From Eudorina sp. 2006-703-Eu-15 (taxonomy: Eukaryota; Chlorophyta; Chlorophyceae; Chlamydomonadales; Volvocaceae), in the NCBI GenBank assembly GCA_003117195.1, contig BDSI01000134.1:126501-190500 (forward strand): a DNA stretch of 64,000 nucleotides. The letters run 5' to 3'. Each line of letters starts with the position of its first letter. Position 1 is the first letter of the stretch. Below, in pieces: positions 12,601-23,736 of the stretch. Both the position numbers and the translations under genes were made by a program. A model generated the notes under the pieces. It had not been told where the DNA came from. It was given only the letters and a program-made list of their open reading frames with translations, and ran no database searches.

Positions 12601-15600
12601 CCCCCCCTGAATGGCAAGAAAGCTGGAAAAATGAAGTGCAGGAAGCGCCAAATGTACGGGAGTACGACGACTCGTGGGTCGCGCAGCTCACCGGCTCGCG
12701 CGCCCGCGGAGCAGACGGCCTCTCTGTTCCTCGCTCTTCATCTCTCTGTATCATCCCTGTTCATCTATCTCTCCTAAATGATGAACACAAATCCCCTCCC
12801 GCTCTTCATCTCCTATTCGATTCCTCCGCCCACGCACCCACCCACCGTGGAAGGCGAGAGCCAGCTGCTGTCGGAATTGCTCGGGCGGCATGGCGGAGGG
12901 CTGTACGGACCATCGTACAGGTTCCCATTCCGAGTCGCTCATCTTGCAGCAGAGGAGACCCTTGCGCATGGCTCGCTGTACGGCAAAAGGCACAGCGCAG
13001 GCGTCGTACAGGCTGTCGTCCTTAGGTGGGCACGTCCCTGGGGCTTCGCGCTCGCTCACGACATGGCGCACATAGACCCATCGGTCATGGCCCTCATGCC
13101 ATGTCGTACATATACACGTTCACAATGGCTAAAAACACACACTCTCTCTCCATGACACTCGGTGGCCCAACGACATCTCGACGTACAAGGTACGGCAATC
13201 ATCCACCTGCCCACCCGCCCACCCACCCGCCCACCCACGCACCCGGAACTTGGTGTCGATCAGCTGCAGGTTGCCCAGCCGCGCCGCGGGGTTGTACGGC
13301 TCCCACTCCGGGTTGCCGACCTTGGAGGGTTCATGGCCGCCTGCGACCGACCGTCAGTCAGTCCGTCCGTCAGTCCACAGCATCACAACTGACGGTAACA
13401 GGAGGAGGAGGAGGAGGAGGAGGAGGAGGACGAGGGGGAAAAGGAGGAGGAGGAGAGGAGGAGGAGGACGAGGAGGAAGAAGAGGAGGAGAGGAGGAGGA
13501 CGAGGAGGAGGAGGAGGAGGAGAGGAGGAGGAGGAGGACGAGGAGGAAGAAGAGGACGAGGAGGAGGAGGAGGAGGAGGAGGGGGAAGAAGAGGACGAGG
13601 AGGAGAAGGAGGAGGAGGGGGCCGGGAGCACATCGCCGTCTGATCGCCCCCCCAGGAAGCCATCAGCAGTCAGGCAGGCTCTTCACCCACCCTCACCCAC
13701 CCACCCACCCAACCCACCCCGGCAGGCCGTGCAGTACTTGGGCGGCTGCTTGAACAGCTCCACCGGCCACAGCTCCCGCGCGGGCGCCCCCTGCCTGGCC
13801 GAGAAGGCGCCCACAGCGGTCCGCTGATCCTGGCCCTTGCGCGCCACCCGGCCCGCCGCAGCCGCCACCGCCGCCGCCTGCTCCGAGCTGGGGGGCACGA
13901 ACAGGGCAGGGGCGTCGGGCGCCGCGAAGGCCCCCGCGCCCGCGTTGCTGCCCGGCACCTGCCATAACGGGTGGGTGCGTGTGTGTGGAAGAGGGGATGG
14001 GCGCGGGGGGCAGTTAGCAGCTGTGGCGGAGCCGAGCAGGGGCCAGCCGACGTGAGGGAAGGCGACTCACTGCGGGGGGCGAGTTGGGGCCTGGTGAGCC
14101 CCTCCTGGAGTGTCTGGCCGCCGGTGGGTGCCGTGGCAGAGAGGTGGCAGGCAGGATACCCTATGCTCCCACTCAGGCCGTCATCCGTTCTGCCCCCTTG
14201 CTGTCCTGCGCCCCTTGCTGTCCTGCGCCCCTTGCTGTCCTGCGCCCCTTGCTGTCCTGCGCCCCTTGCTGTCCTGCGCCCCTTGCTGTCCTGCGCCCCT
14301 TGCTGTCCTGCGCCCCTTGCTGTCCTGCGCCCCTTGCTGTCCTGCGCCCCTTGCTGTCCTGCGCCCCTTGCTGTCCTGCGCCCCTTGCTGTCCTGCGCCC
14401 CTTGCTGTCCTGCGCCCCTTGCTGTCCTGCGCCCCTTGCTGTCCTGCGCCCCTTGCTGTCCTGCGCCCTTGCTGTCCTGCGCCCCTTGCTGTCCTGCGCC
14501 CCTTGCTGTCCTGCGCCCCTTGCTGTCCTGCGCCCCTTGCTGTCCTGCGCCCCTTGCTGTCCTGCGCCCCTTGCTGTCCTGCGCCCCTTGCTGTCCTGCG
14601 CCCCTTGCTGTCCTGCGCCCCTTGCTGTCCTGCGCCCCTTGCTGTCCTGCGCCCCTTGCTGTCCTGCGCCCCTTGCTGTCCTGCGCCCCTTGCTGTCCTG
14701 CGCCCCTTGCTGTCCTGCGCCCCTTGCTGTCCTGCGCCCCTTGCTGTCCTGCGCCCCTTGCTGTCCTGCGCCCCTTGCTGTCCTGCGCCCCTTGCTGTCC
14801 TGCGCCCCTTGCTGTCCTGCGCCCCTTCCTGTCCTGCGCCCCTCCGCCCGTCCACCCACCCACCAACCTTGAGCAGCACCGCCCCCGCCCGCTCGCCCGC
14901 CCCCGAGACCGGGTCCCAGGGCCGGAGGGCTCGCGCCGCGGACCGCTGCGCCGCCGCCTTCTGGTAGGGCGCCGCGGGACCGCTGCGGCCAGCAGGTCGG
15001 GTCGGCAGAGGGAGGAATGAAGCAAGCGTCAAGGACAACAAGGCGACTGCGGCCAGCCCAGCACCGGCCTGATGGCACGGCGTGGGGCGTGCGGGTGTTG
15101 AGCGGGTGATGAGGGGGCATGCAGGTTGACGCCGGGCCGCAGCGGAAGACGCCGGGAGGTCAGCGGGGGAGGGCAAGGCCCCAAGGCGCCACCCCACAAG
15201 GCACCCACGACCCACCCTGGGCCGACACAGAACGGGACCGGGCTGAGCTGGTCCCCACACAGTCTCTGGGCGACCTTGACCAGGGCGGATGTAACCAGCG
15301 CACCGCAGCACGCGAGCAAGGCAGCTGGGCAGGCCAGGCCAGGCCAGGCCGAGGTCGAGGTCGAGGCCCCTCCCGAGCGCACTCACGAGGGTGTACGGCG
15401 TCGCTCCCGGCCGATCAGGTCGTCGCCGAGGGCCCTCGCGGCCGCCTCCGCCGCGCCCACGTACGGCTCCGCCTGCCGATCAAAAGGGGGCCCGCGCCAC
15501 CGGACGGCTCAGCGGCACGACCCGCTCAGAGGTAAAAAGAAGAAGAAAAGAACAACAGCCCAGACACACCCAGGACCCGGCCCGCTCCGGGTGGCTGTTG

Positions 15601-15836
15601 TGGCCTCCAGGGGGTTACAACTGAAGAAAAGGTGTGGCTGGCTGGTTTGGGTGTCGTACCTGTTGGTGTCGTATTCCGGCGTCCACGGGGAACTGCGCCT
15701 GGGAGTCGGGGCCGGCGGGCAGCCACGCGGGCGTGAAGGCCGGCTGGTGGGGGCTGACCGTTGGGTGGCGGGCGGGAGGGGCATTCGACATGGGGCCCTG
15801 CACCCCCGCATGGCTGTTGTGCAAGATCTCGGCCAT
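9601..15836 (-). CDS. Large PACRG-domain protein, eleven exons
   Basis: Eleven exons join in phase: 15836-15660, 15472-15387, 14982-14868, 13958-13718, 13340-13243, 13020-12846, 12411-12228, 11977-11832, 11490-11307, 10820-10703 and 10350-9601, about 757 residues. The middle matches the PACRG (parkin co-regulated gene) family: PFAVQRAMRKGLLCCK, then LALAFHGVREGHEPFRFLA, LVAPIKLCLNTMQPQLV, ALGPYCRHLLPTFAVF and LESLIEEVLGLLAAVGGE followed by a YLPG-type end. PACRG proteins form helical repeats and sit at the inner junction of ciliary doublet microtubules. This one is far longer than PACRG itself (about 250-310 residues). It has an N-terminal extension of about 270 residues, a 61-residue exon inserted inside the domain (11490-11307, containing CRVCGAPLYREF), and a 250-residue Ala/Gly-rich C-terminal exon. 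It is probably a PACRG-related axonemal protein rather than PACRG itself. The start is the first ATG in the first exon. Confidence 0.8.
13398..13622 (+). repeat. Purine (GGA)n tract in an intron of the PACRG-domain gene
   Basis: About 220 bases are almost only G and A on the plus strand (GGAGGA units with AGAAGA and ACGAGG interruptions). It lies between the exons 13340-13243 and 13958-13718, so the transcript carries it as a long pyrimidine tract. Open frames through it encode only poly-Glu/Arg or poly-Ser/Pro and are not genes. Confidence 0.85.
14188..14846 (-). repeat. 17-bp minisatellite, nearly 40 copies, inside an intron
   Basis: The unit GCCCCTTGCTGTCCTGC repeats head to tail with almost no variation for about 650 bp. 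One copy near 14466 lacks a single C, and the last unit has TTCCTG instead of TTGCTG. It lies in the intron between the exons 14982-14868 and 13958-13718 of the PACRG-domain gene. Because 17 is not a multiple of 3, all frames through it stay open with the same repeated peptide, which creates spurious long ORFs on both strands. Confidence 0.95.
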
Positions 15837-16710
15837 GGCTCAGCCGGCCGGCTCCAGCTCTGGAAGTTGTGAGACACGGAACCCTGGGCCGCCAGCGGCA
15901 CAGCGCGCGCTGTATGCCGCGCACTTGTTTCAACCGATGTCCATGGAGGACAGATTCCCTGCCTGACGCGGCGCTATGGGCGACTCACAGCGTGAGTTGT
16001 GGGTTCACGGGTTGTCAGTTGCCCGGCCAGTCAAAGATACACAGCCTGTGCCTATGACTTAATTACAAATGATGAGGTGAATTTGAAGTCAAAAGCATTT
16101 GCAGGATATGGGTGTGCGGAAGCAGTAGCTTGCATGTGCAGTCGCAGGTACGCGTCAGAGATATGCCTGTGCAGGCTGAACATCTGAGGACTTAAAAGTA
16201 GCAATTACGTGTACATGTGTTCCCCAAAGATTACTCCACCTGAGTTCTGCATCGGATGACAAATGATGTGAACCGTCGTGAAATGATTAGCCCTCCACAA
16301 ACACATACATTGTCGTCGATACGTTGGGAAGGGGCAAATACAACGTAATGACCTGTTCAATCAAACCGCTCTACTTGGTTGAACCTAGCAGTTAGCCTGC
16401 TCCTTTCTTTGGCCCCTTTGGCCTGCCCAGTACATTTCTATCCATCACAGTGACATTCCTTGGAATCATTGCTACAGGGCGGAGCTTACAAGTTGAGTTA
16501 TCACGACCATAGGTTCTGACGGGTTCTGCGAGGCTGATTGCTGCGTTTCAGACCGAGAGGGTTCCTTGGAAATTGATTGTACTCAGCCATCCTTGTTAGC
16601 CAAAGGTGTCTTGACAACCTCAACGGAGCGCAACAATTTTGCGAGGCGGAGCGACACGAGGGTTGGCTTGCCTGCCTGGCAGCCTTACCGTCTGACACCG
16701 ACGTGTGCAA
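15837..16710. promoter_or_regulatory. Divergent intergenic region between the PACRG-domain and ESS2 genes
   Basis: About 0.87 kb between two gene starts facing away from each other. The centre (16050-16560) is A/T-richer than the neighbouring exons and has no coding signal, as expected for promoters and 5' untranslated regions. No specific element could be assigned. Confidence 0.4.
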
Positions 16711-19441
16711 ATGGCGCTCGTGAGTAACGCTGCGGCGTCGCGGGACGAGGAGCTCCGGCGACTCATGCCACCCCCTCCGCCACGTCCGCCCAGCTCAGTC
16801 GCCCCGCCCCAGCCTAAGCAGCCCATTGTGCTCGATGAGGACACTTACACGCAGCAGCTGGAGGCGATCATCGAGCGCGACTACTTCCCCGAGCTGCCCA
16901 AAATGGCCAACCAGCTGGAGTGGCTGCGCGCTGTGAACAGCGGCGACATCCGCGAGATCCAACGCGCGCAACGAAACATCGCGCGCCGCCGCGCCGCCGC
17001 CGCGGCCGCGGCGGCCGGCGGCTCAGCCCCCACTCCCGCGCTGGGCGACACGCCGGCGCCCCTCCAAACCCCCGGCACGGCCGGCAGATGGGGCGCTGCG
17101 ACGCCCGGCACGGCGCTGCTCCGGACCCCTGCCATGACACCGGCCATCGGCGGCGCCGCAGGCGACGCCGCGGTGCCGTCGGGCAGTCTGGCGGCGGCGG
17201 CGGCGGCTGCCGCCGGCGGGTCGGGCGCCGCGCCGTCGGCGGCACCCGGCGCCGGGCTGAGCCTGGACGCCTTCCTCAGCCGCTACACCTCGGAGGACAA
17301 CGCCTCCTTCCAGGCCATTCTGCAGGAGGACAACAGGAGGAAGCGGGCAAAGGTGAGGCTCCGGGATTGCACCCCGGAGGTGGAAAGGGCGGTCTAGGGA
17401 AGCGACTCGAGAGCCCATACCAAACAGGCGAGATGAAGCCGGGCAACAACATAACAACATAAGAGACCACCCCAGGGCGCGCGGAAGGGCGGCGCGGGCG
17501 CCCTCATCAGCAAGTACTTACGAAAGACGACGAAAGGAAACAACATCTGTCCGACATCGCCCCTTTTGATATTATATTGTGATATTACGACGCAGGTACG
17601 ACACCACCTGGAGCGCCCCGATCCGCGCGACCCGGACACGCGCCGCCTGCTGCTGGAAGGCCCCCCGGAGCGGCCCTCGGACGAGTACGGCAGCAGCGGC
17701 CAGGCGCCCATGACGCTGCTGCCCGCTCCGGAACCCGTCATGAACGTCCTCTTCTACGACTCAAGCCAGCGGCCTGCGGTGGCGCCCTCCGCCAAGGAGC
17801 TCGCGGACCAGGCCCTGGGCCCGCCCAAGGAGATTAACAGAGCGGGGACGCGGCTCAAGGCGCCACCGGAGGCGCCGCCGCCTTCGGCGGCGGCGGGGCC
17901 GGCAGCGGCGGCTGTCGCTGCCGCCGCCGCCGCCGCGGCGGCGCTGGCCGAGGGCGCGGATCCAGAGGCGGCTGCTGCCGCGGCCGCGTCCGCCGCCGCC
18001 GCGGCGGCGGGCGTGCCGGCGGGGGCGCCGATGCCGGGAGGGCTGGGCGGGACGGTGGGGTACGTGCCCATGGCGACGCCGGCGTTCGACGAGGTATTGG
18101 CTTCGCCGCTGATGACGTGGGGTGACATCGAGTCCACGCCGCTGCGGCTAGGCGTCGACGACCTACCGGTGGCGCTGGACCTCGAGTCCCTCGTGGGCGG
18201 AGGGCCCTCTTTCCGAGTGCAGGTGGGTTACAGATTTGGGTTGCACTCTTGGGTCACACTTTTAGATTGCACTCTTGGATTGCATTCTTGGGTTACATTT
18301 TAAGGTGACAGTTCTGCTTGGCGACACTGCGTCGAGTGGGGATACCGCAACCGTTGGGGAGTCCGTGGCGGGGCGGCGGCGGTCTCGGGGCCACTTGTTC
18401 GTTTTGGCGAATGAGGGCTGAGGAGGAGGAGGAGGAGGCGAGAAAACACACACCGGGATTGCGGGCGGGCGGGTTGCAATTCTAAACACACCGGGATTGC
18501 CTAGTGGGTCGGCAACCATCCGCTGTCGGCAACGACACCCGGTTTTGTCAGGTAGTTATGGAAACACGTGCAGAGAGGTTGGCATGTTGCGATGCGGTGA
18601 GCGATATCGACGCTTGACACCATGACGCGATTGTTGGTGCCCGCAGGGCCTTACGGAGCGGGAGGAAGCAGCGCACCGGCTGGCGGCGGCGAAGGCGGGC
18701 AGCGGCACCGCCGCGGGACGGGCCGTCACGGCGCGCGGGTCCACGCCGCTGCTCACCGCGCTGCGGAAGGCGACGGGCACCGGCGGCGGCGCGGGCGCCA
18801 CAGCCCGGGGCGCCGCCGGCGCCACGCCGCTCAAGGTGCCACTGTCGCCGGCGGCGCGGCAGCTGGCGGCGAACATCAAGGCGGGTCAGACGCCACGAAC
18901 CACGTCCGGTGCCGTACATCATAGGAGTGGCGGTGGCGGTGGCGGCAGCGGCCATCAGCATTACAACCGCGGCGGCGGCGGCGGCAACCGTGGCGGTGGG
19001 GACGGCGGTTACCGCGGCGGCGGGGGCGGCGGTTACCGCGGCGGTGGGGGCGGCCTTGCCGGCCCCGCGGCGGCGGCGGCCGCTGTCGCGGCCGCCGCCA
19101 AGACGGCTGACCTGGGCCGCGGCGAGCTGGACAAGCAGTTGAGGGCCAGCTACCGGAGCGCGGCGGTGGCGTCACTGGGCCATGGGACTCCGACGCTGGG
19201 GTCCCACCCGCGGGGTCACACGCCCGCGACGGGGGGCGCGGCAGGACGCGCCGCGGCGTCGGGCGTGTCGGCGGCGGGCGGCCGCGCGGCCGCGCCGGCT
19301 GGGGCGGCCGGCAAGCAACAGCCCGCTGCCGGGTCCCGGGAAGCGGCTGCAGCAGCGGCGGCGACGGCGGGCGCGGGGGCGAAGACCGGCCGGGTCGGCG
19401 GCGGTTCGGAGAGCGTGACGGACAATCTGTTGAACCTGTAG
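16711..19441 (+). CDS. ESS2: ESS2 / DGCR14 spliceosome-associated protein homologue
   Basis: Three exons, all phase 0: 16711-17352, 17596-18222 and 18647-19441, about 687 residues. ESS2 (DGCR14, ES2, yeast Bis1) is a nuclear protein linked to the spliceosomal C complex. Family landmarks appear in the right order: VLDEDTYTQQLEAIIERDYF at residues 40-59, the SLDAFLSRYTSEDNASFQ motif late in exon 1, then SPLMTWGDIESTPLR late in exon 2, and the C-terminal SVTDNLLNL just before the stop. Between them the protein is swollen by long Ala and Gly runs (residues about 95-105, 175-185, 300-330, and 410-520), typical of GC-rich algae. The ATG at 16711 gives an N-terminus aligning with animal and plant ESS2; an upstream in-frame GTG is not needed. 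The very Gly-rich stretch 18940-19060 is unlike animal homologues. Confidence 0.88.
18223..18305 (+). repeat. Short degenerate tandem repeat in ESS2 intron 2
   Basis: Directly after the donor site, four imperfect copies of a block like TTGCACTCTTGGGT (with ATTGCATTCTTGGG variants) follow one another. The block is intronic and non-coding. Confidence 0.6.
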
Positions 19442-21110
19442 GAGCAAGAGGGGACCGTCCTAGGCTCCGGGCTTGTCTCGGCTTGAGTGTGATGGGGTGT
19501 AGAGTGCAGCTGCTGTGGGTTGCACTTGCGGCAGTCCATCAGGAACGGCTGGGCGGGACGCTGCGTCGCGGCATGTACGTCAGAGCAGCCCGGAATGATG
19601 CCGTACATACAGCAAGATACCGTACATAGAAAGGCATGCGGAAGAATGATCCGGTGGCGGCAGTGCGGCGTCGAGTTTGGCGCTTGCTGCCGGGTTCTGT
19701 TGGGGTGGGCTGATGTCGCTGCTGTAGTCGCGTCGGTCAGCCGGTGGGGTTCCGCTGCCCGGACCAGTCAGACACACGCCACAGTGCTCTGGCATTGCGT
19801 GCAATGGCCGCGTCGCGATCGGATCAGACCCACCTGCGGGATAAGGGAGGCCTCCGTCCCGTCTCCTACCCGGCGTCTGTTCGCCGTCTCCCCCACAAGC
19901 GTGTGCCTTTGGTGTGCGCCATCAGCCTGGCCAGCCTGCGTTCGGGGGCCGACGTGTGGCGCTCCGTCCAGGCAACGAACGGCAAGAACGTTGGCAGACC
20001 CTATCCCGGCTTCCCGGGCCCCACTCCAAGAACCCGAGTCATCGGAAGCGCCCTGTGGGAGGATGAGGAATTGAGGATGAGCACCATACAGGCACCTGAC
20101 CTAGCCGCCCTGGAGACGAACAGTGTTGCTATCTTCCAAAACGGGGAAATAAAATTCCGCAGGTTTCGGCCTGTCGCCAGTAGCCAAAACACCTTTGGCA
20201 GGGCAGATTTTGGGGGCATTCCTAGCTGCCAGGAAATAAATACCTCTGAGGCAGGCCGGAAATATTTCTGCGTGATTCGGCAGCAGGGCCACTGCTACCA
20301 CAGCTACGACAGGGATTCTCAGTCTTGGAGGGCTGAAGCGCGCTTTCCTGGCGTCACGGATGCATATGGGAGGGTAACCAGGAGTTAAGGACACGGCATC
20401 AGAGTGTGTTTTGGCGGTAGACAGGTGTACGACGCAGGAATTGCCCCTGCGCCTGCAGATTTCCAGGCCTTTTTGGCAGTCTGAAAAAAAGTTGGCAGGG
20501 CAGATTTCCGGCTCTCCACAGCGTCAAATAAATGAAATCTCGCAGGTTTTTTGGGGGTCCGGGCAAGGGGGGGGGGGTAGGGAAGTTATTTCCTGAACAC
20601 ATCCTATGAAGTTGTTTTTGGACCCCCCAAACCGACCGACCGACCCTGCCGTACGGTTCCGGAGCAGAAGTCTGCCGTACATCCTCAAATCTTCACCAAA
20701 TCGAACCGGAAAAACGCCTGTTGGCTCCATTATGCATTTTCTATTTATTCCAATTAATATAGGAGCGAACGCACGCATCGCAACTTGTCGTCAGTGGCGC
20801 CACACCCCCTCGGCCCATCCCCATCCGGAGGCGGGCAATAAACGCACGTTCTCGCAGGTTTTCCGCGCCGCATCAGATACTTCATCGGCGTGGCCATGGC
20901 GTGACCGTTGCGCAGTGCACAGAGGCCAAGTTAAGTGTCTGTACGTCAGGACGCACGCCCTTAACCCCAACCCCACAAAAGCAAAGTCTTGGCCCGACCA
21001 GGGCCTGGATCTTGTTCATTGGGAATGCGTTCAGAGTACCGTTGAAGCAAAACGCCTTGATGTCCGGGCAGGGCCTGGGAACCTTGCCTCTCCGAAGTCA
21101 GCGTGCGCTT
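19442..21110. other. Region without a supported gene; degenerate repeat-like sequence
   Basis: A 214-codon frame (19744-20388, +) is open but shows no motif I recognise, and its composition differs from the flanking genes. Three places (about 20152, 20528 and 20837) share an AATAAA-type block followed by a CGCAGGTTT block, and two (20195, 20493) share TTGGCAGGGCAGATTT. This suggests decayed copies of a repeated element. The proximal part is probably the ESS2 3' untranslated region. Confidence 0.4.
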
Positions 21111-21945
21111 CTACACGCCGTGAACCCTGGCCCGGCCCCCACGGCTCCCACGCCCGCCGCGGACCCTGCCTCGGCTACCCCTGCCACGCCTTCCCCTGGC
21201 TTGACCATGCGGCTCATCTGCCCCAGAATCGGGCGGTGCAGCTGGCCCAGCGGCCGGCTCGTTGGCGGGCTCAGCACCCGGCTCGGTGGCATTGGCACCT
21301 TCCCCGGCATCCTGGCCAGCACTGCCGTCACCCCCAACCAGCTTTGCCCAAAACTTTGAAGCGGCCTCCCCCAGAACATTGGCCCCGCGTTTGAGCCCGG
21401 CTATCCGGCCGGGTGCGGGGCTGCGGGCTGAGACCCCAGCTTGGCCTTCTTTACCACAGCGTGGAACTCCGCCAGCTCCACTGCGTACTTAGCTACCTCC
21501 GCTGGGCTGACATGCTCACTGCCATGAGCCAGCTGCAAGTGATCCAGGTAGTAATACGTCCAGATGGTGCCCGCAACATTGGCTGACGAGCAGGCCTGGC
21601 ACTCGACGGGCACGTTTGTGCACGGTGCCGAATGCGTAGACTTGCGGGCTGATGCGTACCGGATGCCAGTGTAGGCGTACGGGCACGTGGACGTCACCTT
21701 GACGACACCAACCTTTGAGCCCTTAGCGAGAGAGGTGCTGCAACTGCCACCAACACAGAGGCTTCCGCACCAACCACACGGCTGGGTTCCGGGTGCTTCC
21801 GCGGGGGGGGGTTGCTGACACCAGACCTCCAGTCTCCAAGCAAGATGTGCGCCCCCACATGCTGCCTCATCTCGGACCTAGGCACTGATCGGTTGCAGCC
21901 GTCCACCTTGCAGCGCAGCTGCTCGTTTGCTGGCAGATAGCAACA
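21111..21945 (-). pseudogene. Transposon-type zinc-finger protein fragment with two frameshifts
   Basis: Three blocks on the minus strand make sense together but lie in different frames. The first has a C-C-H-H pattern (CKVDGCNRS, then RQHVGAH). The second has CGWCGS, CVGGSCSTSL, STCPYAY, CTNVPVECQAC and DHLQLAHG, another set of paired Cys and His. The third has EAASKFWAKLVGG followed by a Gly/Arg-rich tail ending at 21111. The first change of frame falls at a run of nine C (plus-strand G at 21803-21811), a classic slippage site. The second lies just before the in-frame stop at 21401. Multi-zinc-finger proteins of this look occur in repeated, transposon-associated ORFs of fungi and algae; that family placement is inference. 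It may be a decayed copy, or the run of nine may be a sequencing artefact. Confidence 0.5.
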
Positions 21946-23736
21946 CTGGAGAAGAACCACCCCGTGCCACCAGGGCAGTGCTGAGAGGGCGGGCCCGAGC
22001 AGTCGTCGGGAGAAAAAAGCGAGGGACGTGCGTTACAAAATGGTTGGAGGGAAGGTATCTCGGTCCCTGCTAGGCCGCATTGTTGGAGGTGGACAGCGCG
22101 GTCCTTCCTGGGGGTTATGGAACTGAGGTTCCCACAGCGCTCCCACGGCCCGTTGATTCGCCCGGGGTGGGGCAGCAGCATCCGCCAGCGCGTCATTCAG
22201 TCGTGGTATTACAGGAGCCCAGGTTTGTGTAACACAGAAGTAAGGCGACGTAACGCGTCGTGTCACGGATCCAGGGATCCTGCCCTCGGATGGCACTCCA
22301 CCCGAACTAGGTACACCATCAGTACACCATGTATTAATGATGTTACCATAAGTAGTACACCGTATCGTTGTTTTCCGCCACCAGGGTCTACTTGTGGTAG
22401 TGCCAGGTGGTCACAGTCAGATGTGCAACAGTGCCAGTGGTTATATCCCAGGAGTTCAAAAGTTCGCACCCCAAAGGCGGGGTCACCGGACCCACCACCC
22501 CATCCTCCACGCCGCCTCAGACACGACACCCCCACCCCAGCGGCACACCGCTCACCCCGACGTGTGCGCTCCACGCACACCCCAGTGGGTCGGGCGGGTT
22601 CTTATCGAAACACACCCCGAGGGGCCCCAGGGTCGCGACTCTCCCGCGCGCCGTCGTCAGCTGAAGGATATAGGTCCCGGCGCCCCGCACCCACCCAGCC
22701 ATCCGCCGGCCCTGAGACTCACAAGGGCCTTACCCACAAAATTATCACCACAGCGGTGAGGCAAAAGATGACGGAGACGCCCCACCCACGCGCCGGCTCG
22801 TCTGTCGGTCAGACCTAGACGTCGACAATCCGTTATTCTTTAGTGATATAAAAGAGAGAGAGGAGAGGGGAGTGAGGGAGAGCGAAGGAATAAATGTGAA
22901 GACGGTGCCGTCTCCTCAGGAGCAGACCTGCGGCCGGTCCTTGTTCCACCGGGCGAGATTTGGATGAATCAAAGGATTTGCCCAACCAACTAACGACCCT
23001 GCGGCCTCCGTACGCTGCGCCGACGCGGTTGCCGACGCAAAACGTGCCCCACCACGCACCACCACCAGCAGCTGCATGTCGGCATCCCGTTGTCCAAGAG
23101 AAAAAAGATCGGCGGCAACCCCTGGCGCTCGCAAGCGCCCGCCGACAGCCGCCGAGATGAGCAGAAGATTACGAGAACGCGAAATCACAGGTCCCAAGCT
23201 TCACCGCCGCCGACAAATCGGTGCGGTACATGGCGTCTAAGTTTCATGTCGTGACCCCAATCATCGAAGCCGGGCGATGACGGCACCAAACCCCACGGAG
23301 CTCATCACGTCTGTAGACACATTAGCCTTATTAAGCCCATCCCACCCCCTTCCCCCACATACGCAATGTCCGCCCCCGGGGATCCGGGGAGCCCCCACCC
23401 GATGGGTCCCGCTACCGGGCACTATGCCGCCGTCCTTTCTTTGACAAGGCCGAGCCTGCACCGCCTGCAAAGCCACAACCTGCCCCCGGGCGCAATTCTT
23501 CGCTTCCGCCGCTACGACCACCACCCAGAACAGTCACCAGAACAATCACAGGGCCCGGCAGACTTGTAGGCCAGTCACACGGTCGGGCTGTGCGCCTCTT
23601 CTTCCGCGCCGCTGTGTGGTAAACTCCGCAGACGGCCGGACGCATGTGGAGCGCGCCCAGTCGCCCACCGACGCCCCGGGTAACACCGTGCTGGTGCCGC
23701 CCCACACCGTGCCGCCTCCACTCCTGCCGCCAGAGC
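21946..23736. other. Region without a supported gene
   Basis: The left part (21946-22300) may be the degraded upstream portion of the zinc-finger pseudogene. The right part (23200-23736) is probably the 3' untranslated region of the minus-strand HET-like/ankyrin gene. An AG-rich stretch lies at 22850-22890. No frame here shows motifs. Confidence 0.35.

Noticed and set aside
13026..13753. Arg/Glu/Gly-rich frames through the GGA tract
   Set aside because: Simple-sequence translation of an intronic purine microsatellite.
14084..15386. Long open frames of 260-450 codons on both strands with a repeated peptide (APLAVLRPLLSC or QQGAQDSKGRRTARG)
   Set aside because: They are translations of the 17-bp intronic minisatellite; all frames stay open because the unit lacks stops. 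The real exons flank the array.
19744..20388. 214-codon plus-strand frame as a gene
   Set aside because: No recognisable motif, no splice partner, and it overlaps repeat-like blocks; kept only as a remark in the region entry.
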